In this document: in pieces, positions 49,306-59,121 of the stretch | How the letters are laid out: each line of letters begins with the position of its first letter | How positions within the stretch are numbered: the stretch's first letter is position 1 | Program-made: the position numbers and the translations under genes | Source: Carpediemonas membranifera | Lineage: Eukaryota > Fornicata | NCBI GenBank assembly: GCA_019828565.1 | Contig: JAHDYR010000062.1 | Coordinates: 682,001 to 746,000 of the forward strand | Direction: 5' to 3' | DNA: 64,000 bases | The notes under the pieces: model-generated | Told to the model about the DNA's origin: nothing | The model's database searches: none | What the model saw: only the letters and a program-made list of their open reading frames with translations

Positions 49306-50463
49306 CTAGCGGCTGGTTAGCCGTAATTGGTGTATTGGGGTTATAGTTGGGAAGACGGGCTGGAGGTCTTGGATTTCTGAAAGCACTGCTTGATACTGTG
49401 CATCCGTCATGAGGCCGCAATCCACGATGTTCTGTGCAGCAGTCTTGTCTCTGTGGGAGAGATTGAGCCAAGTGGTGGTAGTAGGATCGGAATTGAGGCG
49501 TTGCTGTCTGTACCATGGAGCACCTTGACAATTCGGGTTGTGGCATCGCATCGTGCGCCTCGTGTAGCGAGTTCTACGGAACCTCGCGCGGCAGAAGGTG
49601 CAGACGAGTGAGGTTCGGAACTCGTTAGTCATCCGCACTTCAGCAGTGATGTTGAAAGCTCTCATGATGTGTGGTAGTAAGGTAGCAAAGCGACCATACG
49701 GCGCGCATGGATGCACCCGACGGGGCGTCTTGAATCTAGCGCTTCCGTAGAAGACAACCAGCCTGGTGGGGGCTGCCCGGGGAGGGGCAATACCGCGAGG
49801 GAGTCGCCGAGGAGTCCATCCTAGGGTGCGAGCAAGCTGCTCCCCAGCTCTGTGGAAGTGCTTTTGACGCAAGATGTGGTTCATCAGGCGCATTCTGCGG
49901 AAGCTCTTGACCATCCCAGCGTCGAATATTTCCTGCTCGTGGAGGAGCACAAACCTAATCGAGTTTTGTAGACTATCTAGATTTGTACTTTTGAATGATG
50001 CAGGAGTCATATCGAACGCGAAGCTGGGGGTCTTGGTGTACCCACACTTCGGGACCACACCGGAGCTGGTGGTGCCATCTGGGTGGCGGATGAAGAATCC
50101 ACCCAGAGCCCGAGCACCCGGGTCGAAACCCATGAGGTGGGCATCGGGGTCTGGCGCGGGGCGAGCATCTGCGTCATCCACACCCAGACGCTCCCGATCC
50201 TTTCGCTTCATCGTCGGGTTGCCACTGGCACGTCTGCTGACGTATGACAGAGCACCAACTTGGACCGTGAGGTCCACGGCGACCCCATCTGTCTTGACAG
50301 ACAGCACCCGACGGATGTTCGGAGGAAGAGCCTCCAGCAGCTCTCGCGTCATGCGCTCAGTGGCGTGATGCTCCGGGTCGACCCCAAGTTGGGCAAGCCA
50401 AGCCGGGTTCAGCACGTTGAGAGAACAGGGAACGTGCATGAACCCTGGGCGGACCGGAGCCAT
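49306..50463 (-). CDS. Fanzor (eukaryotic TnpB-like RNA-guided nuclease), copy 1
   Basis: A 385-residue frame carrying the RuvC core. RuvC-I Asp is in MGFDPGARALGGF. The relocated RuvC-II Glu lies in MTNEFRTSLVCTFC, directly before the zinc finger, as in Fanzors. The zinc ribbon is CTFC...CHNPNC (CX2C...CX4C). RuvC-III Asp is in NLSHRDKTAAQNI. All catalytic residues are present, so the nuclease domain could be active. The N-terminal recognition part seems to continue upstream in another frame (50464-50638, RLCSFTKAKYFHTCARIWL), so a one-base frameshift or small intron near 50490 separates it. Length with that part would be about 440. Fanzors are guided by an RNA overlapping the gene's 3' end and are often carried by transposons; no transposase is seen here. 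A related broken copy lies at 59414-60258. Confidence 0.85.
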   Translation of the reverse strand: MAPVRPGFMHVPCSLNVLNPAWLAQLGVDPEHHATERMTRELLEALPPNIRRVLSVKTDGVAVDLTVQVGALSYVSRRASGNPTMKRKDRERLGVDDADARPAPDPDAHLMGFDPGARALGGFFIRHPDGTTSSGVVPKCGYTKTPSFAFDMTPASFKSTNLDSLQNSIRFVLLHEQEIFDAGMVKSFRRMRLMNHILRQKHFHRAGEQLARTLGWTPRRLPRGIAPPRAAPTRLVVFYGSARFKTPRRVHPCAPYGRFATLLPHIMRAFNITAEVRMTNEFRTSLVCTFCRARFRRTRYTRRTMRCHNPNCQGAPWYRQQRLNSDPTTTTWLNLSHRDKTAAQNIVDCGLMTDAQYQAVLSEIQDLQPVFPTITPIHQLRLTSR

Positions 50464-50638
50464 CGGGACAAGCGGAACAAGCTTGGGCCAGCCAGCGGCT
50501 TGTCACCCGGAAGAGGTGGATGGGCGGTGTTGAATGCCGCAACCATATCCGTGCGCAAGTGTGAAAGTACTTGGCCTTTGTGAACGAGCAGAGCCTGTTC
50601 TCCAATCCGGCGTAGAAGTCCGCGATGAAAAGGATCAC
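50464..50638 (-). pseudogene. Out-of-frame N-terminal segment of Fanzor copy 1
   Basis: The frame contains ENRLCSFTKAKYFHTCARIWL and RVTSRWLA, basic helical segments like the helical N-terminal lobe of TnpB/Fanzor. It runs into the 385-residue frame only after a one-base shift near 50490. This is an inference from position and composition. Confidence 0.45.
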
Positions 50639-50819
50639 GTTTCTACGGTTATGGAGAATGGAGGATATGGAGAACTTGACCGTAAGGTAAGTAAGTGCAC
50701 CTTTGCACCAGATTTATCAAAGGCAAATAAGGGGTTACTGAGCGGATGACAGACCACACGCACGATAGTGGCATACCGCTTATCGCCAATTGACCCGATA
50801 AATGCCATACAGCCATCAG

Positions 50820-51594
50820 TTATGCCGTTATCCACGCAATGGTGAACGGGTTTGCCTCGCCCGCGTCGCATGACGTCGCGTTTGGGTCAAAGTAAGGCGC
50901 CTCTAGACCATAGTCAATCTCATCTGGCTCAGGAGCGTCGCCACCCTCAAGATCGATTTCCTCGGCCTCCGGCTCCGGCTCCGGCTCTTGCTCTGGTGCT
51001 GGTGCTGGTGTTGGCATGATCACATGCGTAAAAACAGTCTTTCTGGTCGTCAACACACGCCGTCGCATCCCCCACTTCTTCGCTTTTCGGTTCCTGTACT
51101 CCTCAAGGAACCATCCGCCGAGCGGCAGCTCGAGGCCATGGAGGGCGCCTGCGATGGCGATTCTCCGGTAACATTCCACAGTGCCCACAACGACTGAGCA
51201 CACACAGCTACACCCGACAACACCCCAGAAACAGCAATTCAGGCCGATGAGAATGATGATAAATAGTACTTCCGGGATACCACACGTCATAGGAGGTCCG
51301 AGGGTGTATAGATCGGCAGTGCAGCCCCCAATAACGTTGTCTATGGTACAGCAGACGCGGAACTCGTCGATGGAGCTGAGGGTGGCGCAGTCCAATGTCA
51401 CATTAGACGTGGCGGTGACCGATGGGGAGTATATTAGGATGTAAGGGGAAAGGTTTGGTGTATTGTAGCAATCTCGTATCATCGTGGTCATTGTACGATG
51501 AAATGCTGGTGATGATAATACCACTGCCTGAACATGTATAGCATCGTACGAATTCCACTATTAGAAGCAGCAATAGCGCGTTGGCACATTTCAT
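50820..51594 (-). CDS. Type I membrane protein with cysteine-rich ectodomain; candidate 31-nt intron
   Basis: With exon 1 at 51594-51559 and exon 2 at 51527-50820 the protein is 247 residues. Splicing builds a clean signal peptide (MKCANALLLLLIAVVLSSP), which neither frame has alone. A small ectodomain with six cysteines (VCCTIDNVIGGCTADLY, PPMTCGIP) precedes one strong membrane helix (EVLFIIILIGLNCCFWGVVGCSC). The cytosolic part is basic near the membrane (RNRKAKKWGMRRR) and ends in an acidic E/P-rich tail. No family recognised. It may be a surface receptor or adhesion molecule; nothing in the sequence gives a ligand. Confidence 0.65.
51528..51558 (-). other. Candidate 31-nt intron
   Basis: It begins GTGGAA and ends ATGTTCAG on the minus strand. 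Removal corrects the frame exactly and completes a signal peptide. The donor is weaker than in PGK or LCB2. Confidence 0.55.
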
Positions 51595-51938
51595 TTGTCC
51601 GTCTTTTTCTTTTTTTTTTGTCAAAAGATCTCGCCCGATCGGGAGATCGAATCGATTTTAGACACCAGTCACCACATGCAGTTGGATTCCGCATACCATT
51701 CGCCTCCTCTTTGAGCTGGATGTGACAGGGGCTGACTCTTTCATCCTCCTGCCCTGTTGCCCAAGTCACGAGTCAAGTCGAGCCCTTGTATGAAGCAGTA
51801 GAGCTATCATATTCCATAGCTGGCATAGTGTCTGGTCTGGCCGACCCGGCCGATGTTTACAACAGACAATGGCGAGTATCCTCTCACGGTTCATAATTAG
51901 CCATCACCCCAATTCGACCAGGGCTGCGGGGGTCTTAA
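51595..51938. other. Intergenic, nothing recognised except a T-tract
   Basis: A run of T with few interruptions at about 51602-51620. No gene or structured RNA seen. Confidence 0.5.
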
Positions 51939-53594
51939 CTACTCAACAAATAATACCCACCTCAGCGCATTGTCAGAGGTTGCAAGGATCTCCAGGTTAC
52001 AACAGAGTCGGTCCGAGTCATCTCTACAGTCGAGTCGAGTCCAAGTCGTGGTGTCACCCCCGAACTGGGGATTGAGTGAGAGGCCCCATGAAGCAGCGGT
52101 GTGGGTGATCACTGAGGGGCTGCTGGAATCAGTGGTTGTCTTAGTAAATGCAACAAGGGCAGAGATGTTGGAGCCCCCGTCTGTAATCACCCACACAACC
52201 TGAGTCGACTCTGGTAAGGGCAGGCTTGACACTCTGACACAGTCTGGATCTGTAACAATATCTGAAAATATTGACCCCCACAAGCTTCCACTCATCAAGA
52301 TTTCTCGACCTGATAAAAAGAGAGAAAAAGATCCGCTGATATCCACAAGCAGATCATTGACCGCAAAGGGGACCTCCGTGAGAGATGTCACAGCCATCTG
52401 GTGACCCAACCCGAGCTGGCCAAGCATATTGGTGCCAGTGATAAAGCATTTCTTCTTGACAGAGTCGTGAATCCAGCAAATACGGTTTCCTATCACAAGA
52501 TCGGATAGATTATATCCTGGGGGTAGAGCCAGCGCTGTGAACTTTCCGCAATCAGATTCGGTTCCGAAACCGTATCGATGAATCTCATTACTTGATATGA
52601 ACGGTCCGAGATTCGTGTCCAATATTGTCATGAAGTGGATTACTCCATTCAATGCCTGAGATGGCGGCGGCCAGTCTTGCTTGTAATGTACATCGATGGA
52701 AAATACTGCGGCATGTGGGATTTGAACCCGAGTCGGCTTGGCCAAATCATTGAACACACAGCCAAGCTGACCAATGTTTCTTCCCCATGCATACAGCCCC
52801 TTGGTAGTGTACGCGAGACAAGACCAGTGGTTTTCATCGGCTATAAACTGAAGGACGGGTGGAATTCGTATCATTTCTGGGAAGTAGATATAGTCTGTAT
52901 CTCGTGTAGACTTTTGATGGAATCTATTTGGCCCCGTAGCGAACAATCTCCACCCTGCTAAGAAATACTGGTCCGCATCCTGTAGTCCCGCGCTGTGGAC
53001 TCTCGTGACAGTCGCCAACGAGGCCGTGACTGTTCGACAGATAGCCCAGAGCGAAGTTCTAGTCTTACACAAACCCGCAGGGTCTGCCCCAGCTGAGAAC
53101 ATGACTCCAGCCAGCGTCGCTGGCATGAGGTCGAGGAGGGTACCACGACCTGTCATCCTCACTCCAATGGACCCACTCCTCGGCCTGCTCGCTGAATATG
53201 TAGGGTGTACCTTGATCCTCCTCAGTGGAGCTTCACCGGTGAGGTGGGAGAAGGTCTGCATGAGGGGTTGCGTGGGGCCGTGTGTTGATGGAGGGAGGGA
53301 AGAAGTGATGGTGAGCCAGGTACGGAGGGAAGGGAGGAAGCTATCGATCATCCGTGTCGATATGTAGCCTAATAATCCAGGATTGGTGCTCTGAATGCTT
53401 TGAAAGTCGATACTGCGGGAGTCTTGCTTCGTTAACGCGGCATAGTGTTCTAGAATTCGATCCCATAAAGAATCTGAGCACAACGTAGGAAATCCCTCAT
53501 AGAGACGCAGTATCCCGAGCAGCGAAGAGGTCAGCGGCGAAATTTCTTGCATCGGTCGGCCGCGACATAAACTGCGGCATTGAAAACTAGCCAT
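51939..53594 (-). CDS. RCC1-like repeat protein (family member C)
   Basis: 551 residues. RCC1-type blades are recognisable as GLYAWGRNIGQLGC and CFITGTNMLGQLGLGHQ, spaced as in a seven-bladed propeller, and SGSFSLFLSGREILMSG matches the family's 'FLSGRQLLFAG' element in the gene at 26253. A helical N-terminal domain of about 150 residues precedes the propeller. No signal peptide. It ends without the VDVDPW tail of its relatives. The three related genes in this window suggest a lineage-expanded family. Function unknown; RCC1 folds often serve as GTPase or ubiquitin-ligase adaptors. Confidence 0.78.
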   Translation of the reverse strand: MASFQCRSLCRGRPMQEISPLTSSLLGILRLYEGFPTLCSDSLWDRILEHYAALTKQDSRSIDFQSIQSTNPGLLGYISTRMIDSFLPSLRTWLTITSSLPPSTHGPTQPLMQTFSHLTGEAPLRRIKVHPTYSASRPRSGSIGVRMTGRGTLLDLMPATLAGVMFSAGADPAGLCKTRTSLWAICRTVTASLATVTRVHSAGLQDADQYFLAGWRLFATGPNRFHQKSTRDTDYIYFPEMIRIPPVLQFIADENHWSCLAYTTKGLYAWGRNIGQLGCVFNDLAKPTRVQIPHAAVFSIDVHYKQDWPPPSQALNGVIHFMTILDTNLGPFISSNEIHRYGFGTESDCGKFTALALPPGYNLSDLVIGNRICWIHDSVKKKCFITGTNMLGQLGLGHQMAVTSLTEVPFAVNDLLVDISGSFSLFLSGREILMSGSLWGSIFSDIVTDPDCVRVSSLPLPESTQVVWVITDGGSNISALVAFTKTTTDSSSPSVITHTAASWGLSLNPQFGGDTTTWTRLDCRDDSDRLCCNLEILATSDNALRWVLFVE

Positions 53595-53774
53595 ATATAT
53601 GCGCTGAATAGGGTAATATCATGCTTCTGGCGGCATGCTTAGCTGCTCGCCGTCTTTTAATAATGTCAGATTTGACCAGATCATGGCAACATCCGTGATG
53701 TGGCCATCAAATCTCTGAGGCAGCTGCTTTGATGATTGCACAGTTCAGAACAACACAATTCACAACAAGATCAT

Positions 53775-54532
53775 ATGAACGTACCAAGAGAGATGCTAGA
53801 GTGGACAACAACGCAGTCCTACATGCTCAAGATGCATCTACAGCACGCAGACATCGCTGGTGTCTTTATGGAGCAGAGATACCATCCCGAGTGGCCTGTA
53901 TCCAAGGTCAAGGAGCAAGTCGAACATTCCACCGGCACACGTGCGGCTGATTGCCGACTGACGATCAAAGACCCCTCTGGCCATGTTTTATGCACGTTAG
54001 ACGACGATGACGCGCTTATTGGGTCATATGCGGCCCAGGGCATCCAAGACGGCTTCACCCTATTCTGTGAGGACTCGAACCCGCACTCTTTGGCCAAGAA
54101 CGGTGGGTTGGATGATGTCTCGCTCGTGGAGAAGTATGAGATCTCGGAGGAAGCTTATGCCGCCCGTGAAGACTCCTATCGTTCCTGGAAGAAGAAGAAG
54201 CTGCTCCGTGATGACCCCGCCCACACATGGTTGAAGACGTGCGCAACGACAACCGCGACATGGAAGCTGCCCAGGCCATACACACAGGTGACCGCGTCGA
54301 GGTCCTCGGTGGCCGCCGCGGCACCGTCCGCTTCATCGGCCTCGTGCCCGAGATCAAGTCTGGCTGGTGGGTCGGCATCGAGTACGACGAGCCCAGCGGC
54401 AAGCACGACGGCGTGGTCAAGGGCAAGCGCTACTTCACTACAGCCCCCATGTGCGGTGGCTTCATGCGGCCCAGCGCAGTCAAGGTGGCCGAGGATCAGC
54501 CTGCCGGGCTGGCGGAGGGCGATGAGCTCTAA
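53775..54532 (+). CDS. TBCB: Tubulin-folding cofactor B (TBCB), candidate 29-nt intron
   Basis: An N-terminal ubiquitin-like domain (about residues 20-100, with DCRLTIKDPSGHVLCTL) and a C-terminal CAP-Gly domain (GDRVEVLGGRRGTVRFIG, then GWWVGIEYDEPSGKHDGVVKGKRYF) define TBCB, which with TBCE dissociates tubulin dimers and helps fold alpha-tubulin. The two domains lie in different frames. A 29-nt intron (54208-54236) restores the frame exactly and gives 242 residues, almost the human length (244). It ends EGDEL, resembling the family's D-E-[IL/M] tail, the EB/CLIP-type ending. The first true ATG is 53775; frames further upstream begin with TTG. Confidence 0.9.
54208..54236 (+). other. Candidate 29-nt intron in TBCB
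   Basis: Starts GTGATG and ends GGTTGAAG. The acceptor is a poor match to the other introns, but the length equals the shortest confirmed ones and the frame is restored exactly. The alternative is a small frameshift in the linker. Confidence 0.5.
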
Positions 54533-54591
54533 GCACACCCAACCGATCGCCACATTTACATGAGACATACACACACATCATAAATCGACTT

Positions 54592-55158
54592 TCAGACGTT
54601 ATAAGCGTCCTCATGCCGAACTCTGAGATCCATCTGCTGCTTTCTGATCTCCTTAATGTACACCTCGGGAGCCCTGGTAGAGTCGGATACAAAGACAGGC
54701 ATAGAGATGAACGAGAGCTGCGGGACAATGTAATTGAGTCCGAACGCAGTGATCGTGGAAGCAAACTCACCTTCGCAAATGGGGAAGCAGAGGTGGAGGC
54801 GGTAGCACATCACAGCCATATCCCACTGAATGATGGCATACAGGGCGAGACAGAGGATGAGCAGGGCGACTCCGACGAAGATCTCGAGGGTTAGGATCCC
54901 TCCAAGAGCCAACAGGAAGAAAGAAACAAGGTACAGGGCGGACTTCTGGCTTTGGCCGATGAATAGGTGGCCTATGCCTGGTACTACGAGCGATGAAGCA
55001 AGAACATAGCGCAGAGAGGACTTCCTGATCATGGGAGTGGCCCATGGGGGTGGATTGCTGTAGTCCGCAAGGAATACCTCAAGTTGTTCGTCCGTAGTGA
55101 GATTAGGCGGTGATAAAATTCCAACTGGCATCTTCTTAGCAAGCAAGTGTTCGTTCAT
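54592..55158 (-). CDS. Small multi-pass membrane protein with TM2-like segment
   Basis: 188 residues. Three hydrophobic helices: LASSLVVPGIGHLFIGQSQ leading into ALYLVSFFLLALGGILTLEI, VGVALLILCLALYAIIQW, and a later segment around NYIVPQLSFISMPVF. The PGIGHLFIGQ motif resembles the loop of TM2-type or related small membrane proteins. The N-terminal ~50 residues are cytosolic-looking and the C-terminus is basic. CATGTAAAT lies about 40 nt after the stop. The family is not otherwise recognised. Confidence 0.7.
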   Translation of the reverse strand: MNEHLLAKKMPVGILSPPNLTTDEQLEVFLADYSNPPPWATPMIRKSSLRYVLASSLVVPGIGHLFIGQSQKSALYLVSFFLLALGGILTLEIFVGVALLILCLALYAIIQWDMAVMCYRLHLCFPICEGEFASTITAFGLNYIVPQLSFISMPVFVSDSTRAPEVYIKEIRKQQMDLRVRHEDAYNV

Positions 55159-55262
55159 GATAAGATTAGAGGCTTTGTCGTCTTCCGCATGGTCGAATTA
55201 CGCGAATTACGGTAAGCTCACATAACAACACGAGTTTATGAATTGCTTCAGCTATCTTGTAT

Positions 55263-57249
55263 TCAGATGACCGTCTCGTCCGGGGTCCACGGGTCGACGT
55301 CGACAGGAATAATCGGCTGAATAATTGAACTCGGCGCGTCGCACTGCACAATCTCAACGTCTCCCGAACGATTCGACACATAGGACCACCCGCCTGACGC
55401 TTCACGGAAAGAGAGGCCGCTGAATGCATTCGCCTCGAAGGGTACAACAGTCGGATCCCCATCTTCCATGCAGCGATGGGTCTGGCCCTCGGTCACCCAA
55501 ACCAACTCTTTCTTGGAGTCAAATATTCCTTTGACCCTTTCCGAGAACCGGAGCGGGGTGGCTGTGAAGCAGACGTCGCCCTTGCGGTACCCAGGCAGCA
55601 GACCCCGCTGGGACGCGATAATCAGGGGAACTCGACCGGCGAACAGCATCTGGAGGCCACTGAGGAATATGCTAAAGTTGTTGCAGGAACAAATGATCTG
55701 GTCGACCCTGAATGGCAGCTTCTCGAAGCCAGTCATATCATTCCAGTGCCCGAGCCCCAGCTGGCCTTCCTGTTTCTCCCGCTGATCACATGCCGATCGC
55801 CCATGGAGAGGAGGACAAACGACTCATCATGCATGATGTGATCTGGGACAAAGTCTGTGGGCACTGCTACTGGGTGGAAGAGGTGCATTTTCTCATCTTC
55901 GACTGGTCCGACGAAGCACTGTGGATTCCAACAAGCCATGATAGTGCCGGCTGGGGTGAGTATGAACGTCTGATCCCCATCCATCGACACATCAGTCGCC
56001 ATCCTGTGCTTCTCCCAGGGGGGCAGGCTGGTCTCGAGCGCGGCGACCTTGGGGCAGGCGGGGAAGGTGAGGCGGGTCGGGTCGACGAACCCAGATGACT
56101 CGAACCCCAGCTGACGATATCTACTATCTCCCCAGCCCCACAGGCCCTTGGGCGTCCTGGCGATGCGGGTGAACTTGTCGCTGAAGACCTCGAGGGCCCT
56201 GGGCATCCTGGCCCTGGTGAGGAAGTCGAAATGCCTCGTGTCGAGCATGAAGAGTCGGCCCATGTACATGCGGTGGTGGTAGCATCTGTTGTACGCAGTG
56301 TAATGTTGACACTCGCCGTCCTTCTCGGCGACGTTCATCGTGAAGAAGAACTTGCGGCAGAGGAACCAGAGGCACTTGGCCTCGGGGGTGAGAGCCTTGC
56401 AGATCTTGTTTTGCATCTTGGTCTCATCCGGCTGCTCCTCTCGAGCCTTCATCAGCACTCTGTCCTCGAGGTCGGGGTTGGCCCCGCCACCCACCAGACA
56501 CGCCCATACCGCGCCCTGGTTGAGCGTGTGCAGAGCGACCGGGAGCTCCTCTCCATCCGCGAGCTCGACGTTCATGGACAGCGGGGAGTGTGGTGAGAGA
56601 AACGTGAGAATCCTGTTGACAAAGCTGATGGCTCTGCGATGGTGGAGGTTGAGGGCCAAGAGCGCGCTAGTCAACTCCTCCGCTGTGCTCTGACTGGCAT
56701 CACCGTCTTCGTCCGGGAACTCCTCGCCAAACTCGTGGGTGAAGGCCTGTCGCATGAGAGTGGAATGTTGCCGGGAATATCGGCACACTCGGTCAGAATA
56801 CGGGAGTTAACAGCGATAAAGGCGTCACGCTGGATGTTTCGGTTGCTCTGAGGCATTGAAGAGCGCATTGCAGCGAGACGAGCACGAGAAGCGTCCATTC
56901 TCGCGATGCGGGCATCGATCTCCTCGTCGGGAAGCATCATACTATTCAACTGAGCAATATCGGCATCAATGTCTGTGATGTGGGCGTCCAGCCGCTGAAG
57001 AGCATTTTCTCGAGCGCCCAGTTGTCTCAGAAAGTCAACCCCGAATCTGTGCGTTTTATGTCCATTCAGCGGACCCCGAATGTCAAAGCCACTCGTGAAA
57101 ACACGGCGGCAGGCCAGTCCCAGCCGACATCCTCGAGAATGACTCGATCGCCTGATTGACTTGGACGATTTGCGACGAATCATCAAGATCATCCAGTTCA
57201 ACTCATAGCCACAGTCGCATACAGCCATCAGTCGCGGCCAGAGCAGCAT
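55263..57249 (-). pseudogene. Broken RCC1-like gene (family member B), two frameshifts
   Basis: Three frames in series mirror the gene at 26253. The 5' part (to ~56760) ends ...NIQRDAFIAVNSRILTEC. A frame change near 56755 (a CT-rich site, CTCTC) leads into ...LMRQAFTHEFGEEFP and the conserved propeller. A second change near 55765, equal to loss of one G, passes into MTGFEKLPF... and finishes IIPVDVDPWTP. Both joins align with the intact relative only if the frame is switched. A coiled segment upstream (ARENALQRLDAHITDIDADI) may be its true N-terminus. The middle 760 bp is almost identical to the 26-kb gene, so sequence exchange has occurred. Sequencing error at both sites is less likely but possible. 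Confidence 0.8.
55829..56586 (-). repeat. Near-identical block shared with 26547-27306
   Basis: The inverted partner of the block in the intact RCC1-like gene 29 kb away. Identity stops abruptly at both ends while flanking coding sequence is only moderately similar, as expected for gene conversion or a recent segmental copy. Confidence 0.85.
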
Positions 57250-57553
57250 GGCAGTCGACGTAGTAGGCAGAAGTGTTCCAGTCGCCCAGATGGACTGATC
57301 ACTGCCTCGTCAGAAACCCGTTCATCACTTCAGTGCGAAAGAGGCCGCTTACTACTCATACACCTGACCGTGCGAGTGGCGACCATGCCTGTCAGTTCGA
57401 CAAAGCTACCAGAGCTGCAAACTCAAGCCGCCGCTTGACTGTGTATCAATCACCATGAAAGCCATGGATTCTAGGCGCTGGGTGGGCTGGATCGGTCGAA
57501 TATCCCCCAATCTGGAATAAGATTCGACAGTTGCGGTCCACGACAACACAACG

Positions 57554-58012
57554 ATGGGAAGAACAATCCGAGTTGGCCAAAAGGCACCAGAATTCGCCGC
57601 ATATGATCAAAATGGCAAGGAGTATCAGTACACGAGAACAGGAAGGCCGCTCGTGCTTTTCTTTTACATTCAGGACGACACAAGCATCTGCACACGGCAA
57701 TGCACGGCCTTCCGAGACCGCTACCGCGAGTTTGAAGAAGCAGGCGTAGATTTAACAGGTATAGCAGCCGGAAGCGCTGAGACGCACCTTCATTTCGCCA
57801 AAGCCCTCAACCTTCCCTTCCGCCTCCTCGTGGACGAGGATGACAAGGTCCGAAACCTCTTCGGAGTGCCTTCTGTTGGCTTTGACGAGGTCCCAGGGCG
57901 CGTCACCTTTGTGATGGATCAGGAAGGCGTTGTGAGGCTCGCATTTAATAGTTTGCTGGGGCACACGAGGCATATGGAGCGGGCTCTGGAAGTAGTAAAG
58001 CGGTGGGGATAA
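57554..58012 (+). CDS. PrxQ/BCP-type peroxiredoxin
   Basis: A 152-residue thioredoxin-fold peroxidase. VGQKAPEFAAYDQNGK, then LVLFFYIQDDTSICTRQCTAFRD: the peroxidatic Cys is in the family position ('FYP.d.TpGCT.ea..frd'), with Gly replaced by Ile before it, and a second Cys five residues along as in atypical 2-Cys PrxQ. The later residues RLLVDEDDKVRNLFGV match the family. It reduces hydrogen and alkyl peroxides using thiol donors, a common defence in anaerobic protists that lack catalase, and was probably gained from bacteria. No signal peptide. Intact. Confidence 0.92.
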   Translation: MGRTIRVGQKAPEFAAYDQNGKEYQYTRTGRPLVLFFYIQDDTSICTRQCTAFRDRYREFEEAGVDLTGIAAGSAETHLHFAKALNLPFRLLVDEDDKVRNLFGVPSVGFDEVPGRVTFVMDQEGVVRLAFNSLLGHTRHMERALEVVKRWG

Positions 58013-58089
58013 TGAGTGTGTAAGTCGACGTTGCAGACGATGTTTGGTTGAGTAATTCAAAGCAGTTTAAGGTCAGCGACGACATCGGC

Positions 58090-59121
58090 ATGGCTGGCGA
58101 AATAGGTGCATCTCCAGTGGTTTGTGTTGGCTGTTCAAAGATTGCGGCGTTTGAATCAAAGGATGGAGCGTTGTGCACCGTTGGAAATCTCGTGGTTCTT
58201 CTGAAAGACCACTACATCGTTGCTGTGGGCAACAGGCTGCTCACAGCTTCCTTTCCAAAGAACCTTCCGCGTGAATCAGACAAGAAACTAACGTTCCTTG
58301 AAGATTATGACGCTTCCATCGTCACACTGGCCGAAGCCAACGCCCCCTTCGCGGACCTCTCCCTCCTCGCCCTGGGCCCGACAAGCTTCGCCGTTGCCGC
58401 CGTAACTGAGGCTGGTATGCTCTACTACTTCGATATAACAGACAACGGGTCGCTGAAACACTCCATGCGCTTCTCCGCTAGCCTCAGTATTGCCAGACAG
58501 CACCACGGCATTCTCCACGTAGCAATCGGAACCGACCAGACTGTTGCAGCAACATGCTACCTTGCCAAGACAATATATTGGGTCGACCCTGCTCAAAGGA
58601 TCCATAAGGCCCCTCTCACAGGTTTCCCCAGGGGAATTGTGGGAAGAAGCGGCCTGTATTACTTGATAATCGACCACACCGTTGTCGGGTTCACCGCATC
58701 AGAGGATAGACTTGGACCGGTAGCGAAAATCGACATCGGGCGCCAGCCTCTGACCGCAATATCATCCAATATGACACAAAAACCGATAGTGTCAGTTGGA
58801 TCAGTAGATCGTGAGATAATCACTGTGAGCACCACCCACCAGTCAACACCCACCCGGTGGAAGAAGGCGCTCAAGTATGATCCCCAATTTATATTTGACA
58901 GCGACGTCCACGCTGACCTTGTCATCGCAGTAGGTCAGGACAACGGCGTCCTCGTTGGCCACCGTTCTCGTGGGCTGGGTGGCCAGCGGCATGGCCAAGG
59001 GTTTATCGCGGACTGCCGGTTCAGTGGAGTCTGGGCCAGCCACGGTCGGTTTGTCGGGGTGACTGTGAGTGGCATGGCGTACTTCGTGGAGGCGGTGGAG
59101 AGGTTCAACGGGCTGGTGTGA
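58090..59121 (+). CDS. Hypothetical beta-propeller-like protein
   Basis: About 343 residues from ATG at 58090; the longer frame starts with TTG. Repeating beta segments such as LVVLLKDHYIVAVGNRLLTASF, AAVTEAGMLYYFDI and VSVGSVDREIITVST suggest a degenerate WD40/PQQ-type propeller without clear GH or WD signatures. No membrane helix. The family is not recognised. It ends only 292 bp before the second Fanzor gene, on the opposite strand. Confidence 0.6.
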   Translation: MAGEIGASPVVCVGCSKIAAFESKDGALCTVGNLVVLLKDHYIVAVGNRLLTASFPKNLPRESDKKLTFLEDYDASIVTLAEANAPFADLSLLALGPTSFAVAAVTEAGMLYYFDITDNGSLKHSMRFSASLSIARQHHGILHVAIGTDQTVAATCYLAKTIYWVDPAQRIHKAPLTGFPRGIVGRSGLYYLIIDHTVVGFTASEDRLGPVAKIDIGRQPLTAISSNMTQKPIVSVGSVDREIITVSTTHQSTPTRWKKALKYDPQFIFDSDVHADLVIAVGQDNGVLVGHRSRGLGGQRHGQGFIADCRFSGVWASHGRFVGVTVSGMAYFVEAVERFNGLV

